Assembly: GCA_039822045.1 (NCBI GenBank)
Contig: JBCBMY010000024.1
Span: forward strand, 1 to 64,000
Origin: HLUCCA09 sp039822045
GTDB taxonomy: Bacteria; Pseudomonadota; Alphaproteobacteria; Rhodobacterales; Rhodobacteraceae
Length of the DNA stretch: 64,000 nt
Reading direction: 5' to 3'
The first letter of the stretch is position 1. Every line of letters starts with the position of its first letter. The position numbers and the translations under genes are program-made. Below, one piece after another: positions 1 to 8,749 of this stretch. The notes below the pieces were generated by a model. It was not told the origin of the DNA. It did no database searches and saw only the letters and a program-made list of their open reading frames with translations.

Positions 1-951
1 ACCTCGGTCAGCGACACCATCGCCGCAGATGGCAGCCTGTTCTTCGACCTCTCCACTCTGAATGACGGCACCCTCACCACCTCCGTCACCGCGACCGACA
101 CCAACACCAACCAGTCTACCGTCGCAGGACCACAGATCGTGCTACAGACAGTGCCCGATACTACGGCGGATGCGGACGACAACCTCGCCCTCTCGGCCCC
201 GGACACAAACATCGACGTGATCGAGGCTACTGCGGCGGCCTTCGTGGTCACGGGGATCGATGCCGATGCAACGGTGGTGGTCGACGTGACTGACGGGATC
301 AACACCGCCTCGGGCGCACTCACTACAGATGGCACCGCGCTGATCGACATCTCGGGCCTAAGCGACGGAGTGTTGTCGACCTCGGTGACCGTGACTGACG
401 ATGCTCTTAACACAAAGACGGTAGCCGGGCCAGACGTGACCTACGACAGTTCACCGATCAGTGGGCCGGTTCTGGAAGGCACCGAAGCTGCCGACACGAT
501 CAGGGACGGCGGAGGTGCGAGCACAATCCTCGGCCTTGGTGGCAACGACAAGCTGATCGGCAACGGTGGAACGGATGCCATCTTCGGCGGCTCCGGCAAA
601 GACAACCTGCGCGGCGACGCCGGCAATGACCAGCTAACCGGTGGCGCCGGCGCCGATGTCATGAAGGGAGGCAGTGGGGCAGACACTTTCTTCTTCGATG
701 TTCCAGGCCTCGATGGAACGCGTGACAGGATCGACGACTTCGACGCCGCTAGCGGTGACCTCCTGGATCTAACGGGCATCGTCTCGGCCTTCGGTTGGTC
801 CGAAGCCGAGACCGAGGGCTACATCAGCTTCAGCTCGCATTCGAAGGGGGTCTATGTCGAGCTAGCTTCGCCTGATGCTAGCCAATCTCTGATCGATTTG
901 CGGAATATCAGCCTCGGGGACGTCACTTACGACGACTTTGTTTTCGTTTGA
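1..951 (+). CDS. RTX calcium-binding repeat protein, C-terminal part (5' end outside window)
   Basis: The reading frame is open from base 1, so this is the C-terminal 316 residues of a larger secreted protein. The first part holds at least two related Ig-like units of about 85 residues, each ending in a TSVT-x-TD motif followed by a VAGP motif. Then come RTX nonapeptide repeats of the GGxGxDxLxG type (about nt 475-690), and a C-terminal module with DF-x(4)-GD-x2-D and AFGWSE motifs. RTX repeats bind calcium and usually mark proteins exported by a type I secretion system; no such system is in the window. A GTG codon at 139 is internal, not a start. The same AFGWSE module occurs in the RTX protein starting at 26166, so the two share a domain. 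Adhesin or matrix protein is the likely role, but the missing N-terminus could carry an enzyme. Confidence 0.85.
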   Translation, partial: TSVSDTIAADGSLFFDLSTLNDGTLTTSVTATDTNTNQSTVAGPQIVLQTVPDTTADADDNLALSAPDTNIDVIEATAAAFVVTGIDADATVVVDVTDGINTASGALTTDGTALIDISGLSDGVLSTSVTVTDDALNTKTVAGPDVTYDSSPISGPVLEGTEAADTIRDGGGASTILGLGGNDKLIGNGGTDAIFGGSGKDNLRGDAGNDQLTGGAGADVMKGGSGADTFFFDVPGLDGTRDRIDDFDAASGDLLDLTGIVSAFGWSEAETEGYISFSSHSKGVYVELASPDASQSLIDLRNISLGDVTYDDFVFV

Positions 952-961
952 CCATGAACCT

Positions 962-992
962 GCCAGGCGCGACGGTGATCTTCGCGCCTGGC
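962..992 (+). terminator. Perfect 11-bp hairpin after RTX gene
   Basis: Two perfectly complementary 11-base arms (962-972 and 982-992) flank a 9-base loop, starting 10 bases after the RTX stop codon. There is no clear T-run afterwards, so intrinsic termination is probable but not proven. It separates the RTX gene from the glycosyltransferase gene at 1027. Confidence 0.6.
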
Positions 993-1026
993 GCACATAA
1001 CGGTCGCGTCGCGAGGTCTGTATCAC

Positions 1027-2232
1027 GTGCAATCCCTGCAAGCTCCGATTGAGCCGGACCCTGGCCCTGACCTAGGCCCCGATGCCAAGGCGGCCCCGCT
1101 GAAGGGCGTCTATATTGGGGTCGATGCCACAAATCCGACCCTAATTCTGCGCATCCGCTCGTTCCTGCGCGCTGGGGTCGACCTGACCGCGTTCACCTTC
1201 CGGCGGAAGAAATTCAATAGCGATTACGTTCCCGAATGGCGCAACATCCATCTCGGCAAGACATCGGACCGCCATTATCTCCGTCGCCTTCCCTCGCTCG
1301 TGGCCGGGCTGCGCCAGATCCTGGCCCATAGCGATACGATGCGGGCAGCTGATTTCATCTATGCCCGCAACATGGACCTGCTGTTCCTGGGCCTTCTGGC
1401 CAAACGCTTGACCGGCAGCAAGGCTAAACTCGTCTACGAAGTCGAGGATGTGCAGGAGATCTTTTTCAAAGACACAACGGGTGGCGCTATCTTCCGCCGG
1501 CTGGAACGCTGGGCGCTTGCCCGCATCGATCTGCTGGTACCGCTGTCGCCAGGATTCCTCAGCGGCTATTTCAAACCAGTACAGGAATATAACGGCCCGA
1601 GCTTCGTTCTGGAAAACAAGATCCAGCTCGGCGACAAGCCTAACACACCGACCCACGCCGGCCGGGTTTGGGAGACGATCACAGACCGCTGGGTCATCGG
1701 CTGGTTCGGCACGCTTCGCTGCCCCAAGAGTATGGCGTTGCTGGAAGAGATCGCGGCACGTATGGGCGACCGGGTGGAAATTTATACCCGCGGCTACCCC
1801 ACTGAAACCGGCTTGCCAGCCTACATAAAGATCGTCGATCGGCACCCGAACTGGGCCTACGAGGACGAATACACCATCCCCGACGATCTCGAAGCGATGT
1901 ACGGCCGGGTGCACTTCGCGTGGTGCTTCGACTTCCTCGACGAGTTCGGCAATTCGCCCCTACTGCTACCTTGCCGGATGTATCAGGGCGGATTCTACGG
2001 CGCGGTGCCGCTGGTAGCCGAGGGGACAGAAATGGCACGCTGGATCGGTCGGGCCGAGGTCGGACACGCCCTACCCGCCCCCTATGCCGACAGCGTGGTG
2101 GATTTTCTCGAGCAGTTGGACCCCGACGAGTACTGCGCCGAGCGCGCCCAAATCATGGCACACCGGCACGAGTTGTTCCTCGAGGACGGGCGCGACATGC
2201 GGGCATTGCTGGAAACGATCCGACGCCTCTAG
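1027..2232 (+). CDS. Glycosyltransferase (GT4/GT-B-like)
   Basis: A 401-residue protein with GTG start. It resembles GT-B glycosyltransferases that move a sugar from a nucleotide donor onto a lipid-linked glycan at the inner membrane. Visible features are an N-terminal half with IYARNMD and YEVEDV motifs, a central WFGTLRCPKSM segment (about residue 222) opening the C-terminal Rossmann half, and an AEGTE donor-site-like segment near residue 328. It is a clear paralogue of the protein at 42365-43504, sharing order and motifs (YE-x2-D, FLS-x-YF-x-PVQ, GPS-x-LENK, GTLRCP, EGTE). It converges on the sulfoquinovose synthase gene and the two stop regions overlap by four bases. Donor and acceptor cannot be read from sequence. 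Confidence 0.8.
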   Translation: MQSLQAPIEPDPGPDLGPDAKAAPLKGVYIGVDATNPTLILRIRSFLRAGVDLTAFTFRRKKFNSDYVPEWRNIHLGKTSDRHYLRRLPSLVAGLRQILAHSDTMRAADFIYARNMDLLFLGLLAKRLTGSKAKLVYEVEDVQEIFFKDTTGGAIFRRLERWALARIDLLVPLSPGFLSGYFKPVQEYNGPSFVLENKIQLGDKPNTPTHAGRVWETITDRWVIGWFGTLRCPKSMALLEEIAARMGDRVEIYTRGYPTETGLPAYIKIVDRHPNWAYEDEYTIPDDLEAMYGRVHFAWCFDFLDEFGNSPLLLPCRMYQGGFYGAVPLVAEGTEMARWIGRAEVGHALPAPYADSVVDFLEQLDPDEYCAERAQIMAHRHELFLEDGRDMRALLETIRRL

Positions 2233-3443
2233 TGGCGCTTCGCACCCTCAAGCTGAGTGGCCAGGTCTGTAACTAGCTCTCCTGCAGAATTCGCCTTGAA
2301 ATCGGTCAGTTCAGCAATCTCCTGTGGGAGCGCCACGGCGAAGGTGCGCGGCGTGAAGCCGAGCGACGAGAAAGTAGACCGATCGAGGTCGAAGCTGTTG
2401 CCCTCGGGCTCGCGGCGCGGATTGTTGATATGGGCAATCTCGGCACCAGTGAACTCGGCCACCTGGCGCGCCAGCGCGTTGATGCTGGCAACCTCACCCA
2501 CCTGGTTGACGACCCGCACACGGCCCCCGGTCCTTTGGGGTGGGGTGCTCGCAGCTAGCATAATGCAGCTCACCATGTCCTCGATATGGATGAAGGCGCG
2601 AGTCTGGGTACCGCTGCCATAGACGGTGAGCGGGAGATCAGAGCGGGCCTGCACAAGGAAGCGGTTAACCACAGTGCCGTAGATCGCGTCGTGGTCGAAG
2701 CGGTTGACAAGACGCGGGTCGGAGCGGGTCTCTGCCGTTTGCGTGCCCCAGACGACCCCCTGGTGGAGATCGGTGATCGTCAAGTTGTGATAGCGGGCAT
2801 AGAAGGCCAGCATCTGCTGATCGAGCACCTTTGTCATATGATAGATTGAATCCGGCTCACCGGGATAAAGGATCTCGCGCTCTACAGAGCGGCCGTCGGC
2901 ACCATGCGCGGTGACCTTCACGTAGCCCTCAGGCAGGGTCAAACCAGCGCTGGTATAGCCATAGACTCCAACCGTGCCGAGGTGGATCAGATGTGGATCG
3001 GACTTCGTCTCGACCAGCGCAGCCAGCAAGTTGTGGGTGGCCCGGATATTGTTGTCGACTGAATAGCGCGCCCCTGCCGACGACCGCATCGAGAACGGCG
3101 CCGAGCGCTGCTCAGCGAAATGCACCACGATGTCCGGAGAGAGCTCGAAGATGTTCTGGCAGAGCGCCTCGTAATCGGTAGCGAGGTCGAGATAGCGGAT
3201 GCCGATGAGGCTACTGCTGTGTTCAGCCCAGGCCGCGACCCGGGCACGCAGGCTCTTGATCGGCACCAATGGGGCGGTGCCAAGATCGCGGTCAATGGCC
3301 CGGCGCGATCCGTTGTCGATGATCGTAACGCAGCAGCCACCTGCCGAAAGCCGCAGCGCAGTGGGCCACCCGCAGAACCCATCTCCCCCCAACACCAAGA
3401 CCTTGGTGCCAGGGGCAATACACGCGCACGCGTCGGATGGCAT
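2229..3443 (-). CDS. sqdB: UDP-sulfoquinovose synthase (SQD1/SqdB family)
   Basis: A 404-residue extended SDR enzyme. In this family it converts UDP-glucose plus sulfite to UDP-sulfoquinovose, the donor for the sulfolipid SQDG or for sulfosugar glycans. The diagnostic signature is present: GGDGFCGW at residues 19-26 for NAD binding, HFAEQRSAPFSM at about 108-119, and the catalytic Thr (HLGTVGVYG, T157), Tyr201 and Lys205 (YHMTK). Length matches bacterial SqdB. No SQDG glycosyltransferase partner (SqdX, SqdD or SqdC) is recognisable nearby. It sits among polysaccharide genes, so a sulfoquinovose-bearing glycan is possible. It is transcribed away from the intergenic region 3444-3757. Confidence 0.85.
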   Translation of the reverse strand: MPSDACACIAPGTKVLVLGGDGFCGWPTALRLSAGGCCVTIIDNGSRRAIDRDLGTAPLVPIKSLRARVAAWAEHSSSLIGIRYLDLATDYEALCQNIFELSPDIVVHFAEQRSAPFSMRSSAGARYSVDNNIRATHNLLAALVETKSDPHLIHLGTVGVYGYTSAGLTLPEGYVKVTAHGADGRSVEREILYPGEPDSIYHMTKVLDQQMLAFYARYHNLTITDLHQGVVWGTQTAETRSDPRLVNRFDHDAIYGTVVNRFLVQARSDLPLTVYGSGTQTRAFIHIEDMVSCIMLAASTPPQRTGGRVRVVNQVGEVASINALARQVAEFTGAEIAHINNPRREPEGNSFDLDRSTFSSLGFTPRTFAVALPQEIAELTDFKANSAGELVTDLATQLEGAKRH

Positions 3444-3757
3444 ACCCCTCTCCCTGTGACATCAACGCGACACGTGAGTGACGAGATTACAACGTACCCT
3501 CCTGCCCGCTAGCGAACAAGCGCGGAGCCGTGAGGTCGCACGTGTTTTTTTCACGCGAACAGAGTGTTTCGATGCCGCGGCGCAGAGAGTCCGGAATGGT
3601 ACCGCGTTATATGGTTATATGCCCATTTTCTAGACAACCCACCCATCTGAGTTAGTAAATCCGTGGATTCCGTGGGACAACATGTATACGACATCGCGAC
3701 GGATATGACGGGCTGGGACCTCGCGGCCCAGGAACCAGCGACCCCAACGAGGTCGGG
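3444..3757. promoter_or_regulatory. Divergent intergenic region
   Basis: A 314-base gene-free stretch between divergently transcribed sulfoquinovose synthase and polymerase genes. It should hold both promoters. A short AT-rich patch (about 3606-3640) stands out, but I could not fix -35/-10 elements with confidence. Confidence 0.4.
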
Positions 3758-5008
3758 ATGACGAGTACGATCGACGCCCTGTTTGCGGACGGATCCGCAG
3801 GCGACCGGTGCCTGCGGGTGACGCCGCATCAACGTGAGTTCGTAGCCGGGACGCTTTGGATCCTCGTAACCTTCGTCCAGTTCTCGGGCGACGAACTCCT
3901 GCTCTATCCACTAGCACTCTATTTCGCCATTCGCGCCTGGCAAGAACGGGAGGCGGTCTTCGGGCTGATGGCTCGGTCCTGGCCGATAATGCTGTTCCCC
4001 ATCTGGTGCCTGATCTCTCCGATCTGGGCGGTCGAACCGATGGAGGCGCTGAAACAGGCGATCTATCTCTCGCTAACGATGCTGATCTGCTATCATGTGG
4101 TCTTGCATCTCAGCCCTCGCCAAATCATGTACGCGGTCCTCGCCGCTACCGGCGCCATCGGCGTTCTGACTTTCGTGCTCGGGGTGTCCTCAGGCAATTT
4201 CGCTTGGGCCCTGTTCCCCCACAAGAACCGGATGGGCATCAGCATGCTGATGCTATGGACGGTGGCAGTGGCGACGATGCTCGATCCGGCCTCGCAGCGC
4301 CTGATCCGGATCATCGCGGCCGGTGCGGCAGTCTTGGCAGCATTTCTGGTCTTCAACAGCGACTCCGCCACCGCGATTCTATTAATGCTCGCAACGGGCG
4401 GCATCTGCTTGGCTGGCGCCAGTGCCCTGCTCGGCGGTTTCCTACGTCCAAGCCGGATCGCCTTGACCTGCTTGGTACTGGCCCTCACAGCCGGAGGCGG
4501 CAGCGTCGGTATCTCCACCTTCAAGGGCGATCCGGTGGGGGCGGTGCTGGGCCATTTCGGCAAGGACCGGACCCTCACCGGGCGCACGGTCCTCTGGCAA
4601 TACGCTACGGCCCAGATTGGGGAGCGGCCTGTTCTAGGCGTCGGTGCCGGTGGCTTCTGGCGGTACCACGCCTCACCACTGGTGCAACGGATCTATGAGG
4701 AGCACCACAGGAAACCGCGCGACCATTTCAATTTCCACAACAGCTACTATGAGATAGCTGTCCACCAGGGCCTAGTCGGCCTCGGCATAGTCATAATAGC
4801 CCAGTTCTGGGCAACCGGATGGATCCTGCGTGGCGCGCTGACACTAGGAACCATGCCGCATATCTATTTCTTCTGCGCGGCCTCGGCCATCCTCGTACGC
4901 ACCTTCACCGAGGCAGATTTCTACAAGCACTTTATCATCTTCCACATGCTGTTCTGGATCGGCGCCCTGTCAGCAATGCGCGCAGCCGCGAAAAGCCCAC
5001 CTGTCTGA
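3758..5008 (+). CDS. O-antigen ligase/polymerase family membrane protein (ExoQ/Wzy-like)
   Basis: A 416-residue polytopic membrane protein with about ten hydrophobic segments. Family members (Wzy_C, ExoQ) polymerise repeat units or ligate glycans at the periplasmic face of the inner membrane. The large periplasmic loop carries the family hallmarks: a LTGRT segment followed by RPVLGVGAGGFW, then FNFHNSYYEIAVHQGLVG near residue 325. Upstream segments include a FPHKNRMG motif and a DSATA-type motif, both usual in this family. With an ExoY primer (12957), ExoF (50158), Wzc (53999) and a Wzx flippase (62975), it completes a Wzx/Wzy-type assembly set, although the genes are spread over the window. 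Its role as the main polymerase is inferred. Confidence 0.85.
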   Translation: MTSTIDALFADGSAGDRCLRVTPHQREFVAGTLWILVTFVQFSGDELLLYPLALYFAIRAWQEREAVFGLMARSWPIMLFPIWCLISPIWAVEPMEALKQAIYLSLTMLICYHVVLHLSPRQIMYAVLAATGAIGVLTFVLGVSSGNFAWALFPHKNRMGISMLMLWTVAVATMLDPASQRLIRIIAAGAAVLAAFLVFNSDSATAILLMLATGGICLAGASALLGGFLRPSRIALTCLVLALTAGGGSVGISTFKGDPVGAVLGHFGKDRTLTGRTVLWQYATAQIGERPVLGVGAGGFWRYHASPLVQRIYEEHHRKPRDHFNFHNSYYEIAVHQGLVGLGIVIIAQFWATGWILRGALTLGTMPHIYFFCAASAILVRTFTEADFYKHFIIFHMLFWIGALSAMRAAAKSPPV

Positions 5009-5024
5009 CGCGCCGCGCATGCCC

Positions 5025-5843
5025 CTAGCGCAAGCGCTTGTGCACCTGCATGGCCACCTGGCGGCATAGGAAGGCTAGGGCGCCCTCGAGCGTTCCGTAT
5101 GTCTCCGGCGATCCCGTATTTCCGCGCAGCCAGGCGGCGAGGGCCGCGAAGGGCCGTTCGGGGTCGAAGCAGCAACTGGCAACGAACCCGTAGCGCCCAG
5201 GCTTGTCGGCTTCAGCGGCCAACGGAAGAGGATCGGATCCGGCCAGCACTGTCAGACCGCCAGCCTCGGCCTCGGCGAGCAGCACCGGACGGGACAGGAA
5301 CGCCGGCCGGACACCGCTGTCAGCAAGCATCAGGCCCGGCCACTCCGCCTGCCGCGAGATGAGACCGCGCACCAATTCGGCGCGGACCCCCGACCATTTG
5401 CCCACCCCCCAGGGCAAGACTGCCAGCGCCCCCGCGTTCTGCACCGCGGTCAGAACCGCGGCGGCGGGCACGCCGTCAGCGAAGAGCTCACGGGTGCCGA
5501 GCGCATGCACTTCGATGTTCTCTGCAGTTACAATCTGACGTCCCGAAACGAGGGCTAGCGGAGAGCCACCCCCTACCTCATCGCGGGGCATGGCCAGAAC
5601 GCTGACCGGTTCAGCGGTAGGCGCAATGGTCCAGCCGTCTGTTGGCCCGATCAGCCCAGCAAAGAGGTCGAGCCCCGCAGTCTCGGTCAGGATCAAAATC
5701 CCAGGCGACCGGCGGGGCGCGCCGTGCGCTGCCTGCGCCATGTGGCGTGCCGCGGCGGTTAGCATCGCGCCAAGGTCAACACCGGGATAGAGGTGGACAT
5801 GGGCATCCACCAGGCAGGTCTCGGAGGGTGGGGGCGCAGACAT
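5025..5843 (-). CDS. Putative metal-dependent hydrolase (PHP/amidohydrolase-like)
   Basis: A 272-residue protein with ATG start. Near the N-terminus is a DAHVHLYPG motif (His15 and His17), typical of metal-binding first strands of the amidohydrolase or PHP superfamilies. Later features are a conserved-looking VLPWGVGKWSG segment near residue 142, a LADSGVRP segment and a VLAGSDPLPL segment, in the positions expected for further metal ligands. No specific substrate can be assigned. It lies convergent to the polymerase gene and downstream of a GlpD-like gene on the same strand, so it may share that transcript. It could be a phosphatase or hydrolase acting in sugar or glycerol metabolism, but this is only inferred from context. 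Confidence 0.55.
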   Translation of the reverse strand: MSAPPPSETCLVDAHVHLYPGVDLGAMLTAAARHMAQAAHGAPRRSPGILILTETAGLDLFAGLIGPTDGWTIAPTAEPVSVLAMPRDEVGGGSPLALVSGRQIVTAENIEVHALGTRELFADGVPAAAVLTAVQNAGALAVLPWGVGKWSGVRAELVRGLISRQAEWPGLMLADSGVRPAFLSRPVLLAEAEAGGLTVLAGSDPLPLAAEADKPGRYGFVASCCFDPERPFAALAAWLRGNTGSPETYGTLEGALAFLCRQVAMQVHKRLR

Positions 5844-6013
5844 CGCAGATTATCCTCCCGGCATCAGGCGCAACGATTCGCCAGAACACGTAATCTTGCC
5901 GGACACGCCAGGCCGAACCGGCGGTGGCAGGGCCTTGGCTGATACGCCTGCCTCCACGGCAGAACAAGCCGACACATCGCTGCGCCCGGTACCGGAAGGG
6001 AGGGTGGAGCCGA

Positions 6014-7573
6014 TCATGTCGTTCCCCATAACGCATCACTTGTCTCGAAAACCCGCCGCGTCTCCGGCGGCAGCCAGCGCTCGCAGAGCAGTGCCGCCTG
6101 CCGCGCACACGCCGTGGCGTCCCAGCCCAGATGTGCGCGCATGCAGCGCGCCACGCATGCGATCTCATCCACCGACAGGCGGCCGCGCACCAGATCGTCG
6201 GTACGCCGTAGGAGCATGTCGCGCAGGGTCAGGGTGAGGGTCCGCTCTATGTGCGCGCGGCAGATCTTGACGATGTCCCGCTCCGGCCTGCCAGCGAGGT
6301 CGTAGCCGATCTCCGCCAGTGGCGGCAGCGGCGCGTCACGCGTGCAGCAGGGGACATCGACGCCAAGCTTCGCCGCCGCCAGGTCGACTGCGCGTTCGGC
6401 CACCAGGCGGGCCGTCGTCCATTTCACCCCAATGATCGAGATCAGCCCGTCGAGCCCGCCCGCCTGCACATGGTCGAGGATCCTGCTCTCATGAGAATGG
6501 CGCTGGCTGCCCTCTCCGATTTCGGCCGGGGTCAGGCCGCGATAGCAATAGACAACCTCGTCCAGGGTCAGGCCGAGCGCAGGCCAGGCAGCGTTCAAAT
6601 CGGCCAAGAAATCCGCGATATCGACGGCCTGGAGGTCGGGCGTGTCGGCCCCCTCGCCCGCCGCGGCATAGGTAGTCCCGAAGATCGTACACCCCTCCCA
6701 GGGCACTTCGAAGAAGAGCCGCTTGGTCGCGCCTAGTTTCGAATCCGAAGCCTCGTCGCTCTTGATCGATAGCGCGAAATCGCGGGGCGGACGGCGGGTG
6801 ACGATGTTCATTGACCGCGTAAGCGGCACGTCTGCTGCGGAAGCGGGCAGATCGGTGGCGAGCGCGGCGGCCCAGGGGCCGGCCGCATTCACAACCAGCC
6901 GGCCAGCGACCTCGAATTCGGCACCGCTCAGCCGGTCGATGACGCGAACGCCAGCAGCGCGGACGCCCACCTTCAGGACGGCTGTCGCCTCTGCGTGGTT
7001 GAGCACGGCAGCGCCATGGGCTGAGGCATCGGACAGGATCTCGATCACTGCACGGTCGGCGAAGCGAACCTGGGCATCGTCCCAGAGCGCCGCGCCGCTG
7101 AGACCATCGCCTGGCACGTCCGGGACCATGGCGCGCGCTGCGCGGATCCCCATGACCCGCCCCGGCCGGATCCGCGCCTGCGGGACGAGGCCCGCATTCC
7201 GCCTCAGCCCCAGCGAGCGATAGATCTGGATGCCCGCAAACATCGCCGCCGGCCCGCGCAGGCCGTGGCCATAGGTCGGCATCAGAAACGGCAAGGGCCG
7301 CACAAGGTGCGGCGCAGTCCTTAACCAGATCGTCTGCTCACGGATCGATTCCCGGGTTCGGGTAAAGTTCAGATGCTGGATGTAGCGGATCCCACCATGG
7401 ATGGTCTTGAGCGAGTTGTGGCTGGTCTCTCCGCCCAAATCGCCACGCTCGATCACCGCCACTCGCAGCCCGCGCAAGGCGACGTCGCGGGCCACGCAGG
7501 CACCGTGGATCCCCGCGCCTACAACGATCACGTCGAAGCGCTCCGAAACCAGCCGCTTGGGATCGCGCTTCAT
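6014..7573 (-). CDS. GlpD-like FAD-dependent glycerol-3-phosphate dehydrogenase/oxidoreductase
   Basis: A protein of about 519 residues from the DAO/GlpD family, which oxidises glycerol-3-phosphate to dihydroxyacetone phosphate and passes electrons to quinone. The N-terminal FAD fold is clear (VIVVGAGIHGACVARD), followed by ETSHNSLKTIHGGIRYI, the usual GlpD FAD-contacting segment with its S-K/HGG pattern. A VVNAAGPWA motif and a C-terminal domain complete the family layout. I prefer the ATG at 7573 because GAGGTGG precedes it closely and a small frame ends eight bases upstream; an in-frame ATG at 7621 with its own GGGAGG is the alternative. A glycerol-phosphate enzyme inside a polysaccharide region is unusual and the true substrate may differ. 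Confidence 0.8.
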   Translation of the reverse strand: MKRDPKRLVSERFDVIVVGAGIHGACVARDVALRGLRVAVIERGDLGGETSHNSLKTIHGGIRYIQHLNFTRTRESIREQTIWLRTAPHLVRPLPFLMPTYGHGLRGPAAMFAGIQIYRSLGLRRNAGLVPQARIRPGRVMGIRAARAMVPDVPGDGLSGAALWDDAQVRFADRAVIEILSDASAHGAAVLNHAEATAVLKVGVRAAGVRVIDRLSGAEFEVAGRLVVNAAGPWAAALATDLPASAADVPLTRSMNIVTRRPPRDFALSIKSDEASDSKLGATKRLFFEVPWEGCTIFGTTYAAAGEGADTPDLQAVDIADFLADLNAAWPALGLTLDEVVYCYRGLTPAEIGEGSQRHSHESRILDHVQAGGLDGLISIIGVKWTTARLVAERAVDLAAAKLGVDVPCCTRDAPLPPLAEIGYDLAGRPERDIVKICRAHIERTLTLTLRDMLLRRTDDLVRGRLSVDEIACVARCMRAHLGWDATACARQAALLCERWLPPETRRVFETSDALWGTT

Positions 7574-7580
7574 CGCCACC

Positions 7581-7775
7581 TCATACCACCGGTGTTGAAA
7601 AACCCGGTAGGCAAAACGCATCCGCCTCCCGCAGGCGCTCCAGCGCCCTTAAGTATAAACGGTGCGCCTCCCGTGTGATGTCTGAGTAGCGGCAGGTCTG
7701 CTCTTCGCTTCGTGCCTGCGCGCATCGCCCAAGAGATCGGTCCCGATGGGCGCGTGCCTCTCGCTGCGACCACAC
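7581..7775 (-). CDS. Possible small protein upstream of GlpD-like gene
   Basis: A GTG-started frame of 64 residues fills most of the gap between the sulfotransferase and the GlpD-like gene. Its C-terminal half is strongly helix-forming (HRLYLRALERLREADAF) and its stop lies seven bases before the preferred GlpD start, an arrangement that would allow translational coupling. It matches no family I recognise and the start is a guess. It could be spurious. Confidence 0.3.
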   Translation of the reverse strand: MWSQREARAHRDRSLGRCAQARSEEQTCRYSDITREAHRLYLRALERLREADAFCLPGFSTPVV

Positions 7776-7795
7776 CCAGTGTATTCCGAACCAAC

Positions 7796-8749
7796 TCACT
7801 CCCCATCCCCCCCCGAGCGCTCGTAGCCGACTGCATCCATCATGGCCCAAAACTCCGCTGGCAGCTCATCGAACGCGTCCGGATCGACCGTCGAGCGCCA
7901 GCGCCCAACCGAGGCTGCGGAGATCGGCCGCGTGACATTGCGGTGGTGGTCGAGCGTCTCGACATCGCCGAGGGGCGCGATAGGCGCGGTCAGCATGGCT
8001 GGCGCGAAGGTCAACTCGGCCCAAGCACAGAGATCAGCGAAGACTTCCTCAGGAGCGGAGACCAGAGCCTCGTAGGATTGCCGTCGAACGCGGGGGTGAC
8101 GTTGGGCCAGCGCGGTACAAGCCGCATTGGCTTCGACCCAACGTCCAGCGGCCTCACCGAGGGTGTCGAACAACCCTGCTTCGACATAGGATAGCGCCAC
8201 ATCGCGCCCGTCGCGCACCAGCCATAGAAAGCGGGCACTGGGAAAGACCGCCTCAAGCGCGTCGAGGTGGAAGGTGTTGTATGGGGTCTTGTCGCCCCAG
8301 CGCGCACCCTCCAACCCGTGTGCCGCAGCAAGATTGCGGTAGAACGCATCAATCAGGGCCGGCAGGGTGCGCTCCGCACGGGGCAGCGCGCAAGCAAGGC
8401 GAGCGAATTCGTCCAGATTGTTGAACCCGAAGGTCGAGAATGAATGGTGTTTCTCGAAATAGGCACAGAACAGCCAGACCCGCTCCTGCCAGGTCAGCAG
8501 CGCTCCGCGCGGCCAGCCTTCGATAATGTCGCCCAGCACGTAGGTTTCGGGCGGAATGTAGATCTCGCCTGTAGCCATCAGCACCCGGCGCACCAGCGTG
8601 TTGCCCGAGCGCCCTGCCCCGATCACGAAAAGCGGCGCCAAGCCGGTGCGCGCCAGCGCTTCGCCGTGGCGGCGGACACGGGCGCGACCGAGAGCGGTCA
8701 GCACTTTGTCGCGCCGACGAGATGCCTTAGGCTGGCCGCGCGCCTTCAT
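7796..8749 (-). CDS. PAPS-dependent sulfotransferase
   Basis: A 317-residue sulfotransferase, the enzyme class that moves sulfate from PAPS to hydroxyl groups of carbohydrates or lipids. The 5'-phosphosulfate-binding loop reads FVIGAGRSGNT at residues 41-51, and the 3'-phosphate-binding segment reads LVRDGRDVALSYV near residue 178. A WGDKTPYNTFH segment between them is typical of bacterial sulfotransferases of this type. It overlaps the upstream glycosyltransferase gene by four bases (ATGA), so the two are co-translated. One of four intact sulfotransferases in the window. Confidence 0.85.
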   Translation of the reverse strand: MKARGQPKASRRRDKVLTALGRARVRRHGEALARTGLAPLFVIGAGRSGNTLVRRVLMATGEIYIPPETYVLGDIIEGWPRGALLTWQERVWLFCAYFEKHHSFSTFGFNNLDEFARLACALPRAERTLPALIDAFYRNLAAAHGLEGARWGDKTPYNTFHLDALEAVFPSARFLWLVRDGRDVALSYVEAGLFDTLGEAAGRWVEANAACTALAQRHPRVRRQSYEALVSAPEEVFADLCAWAELTFAPAMLTAPIAPLGDVETLDHHRNVTRPISAASVGRWRSTVDPDAFDELPAEFWAMMDAVGYERSGGDGE

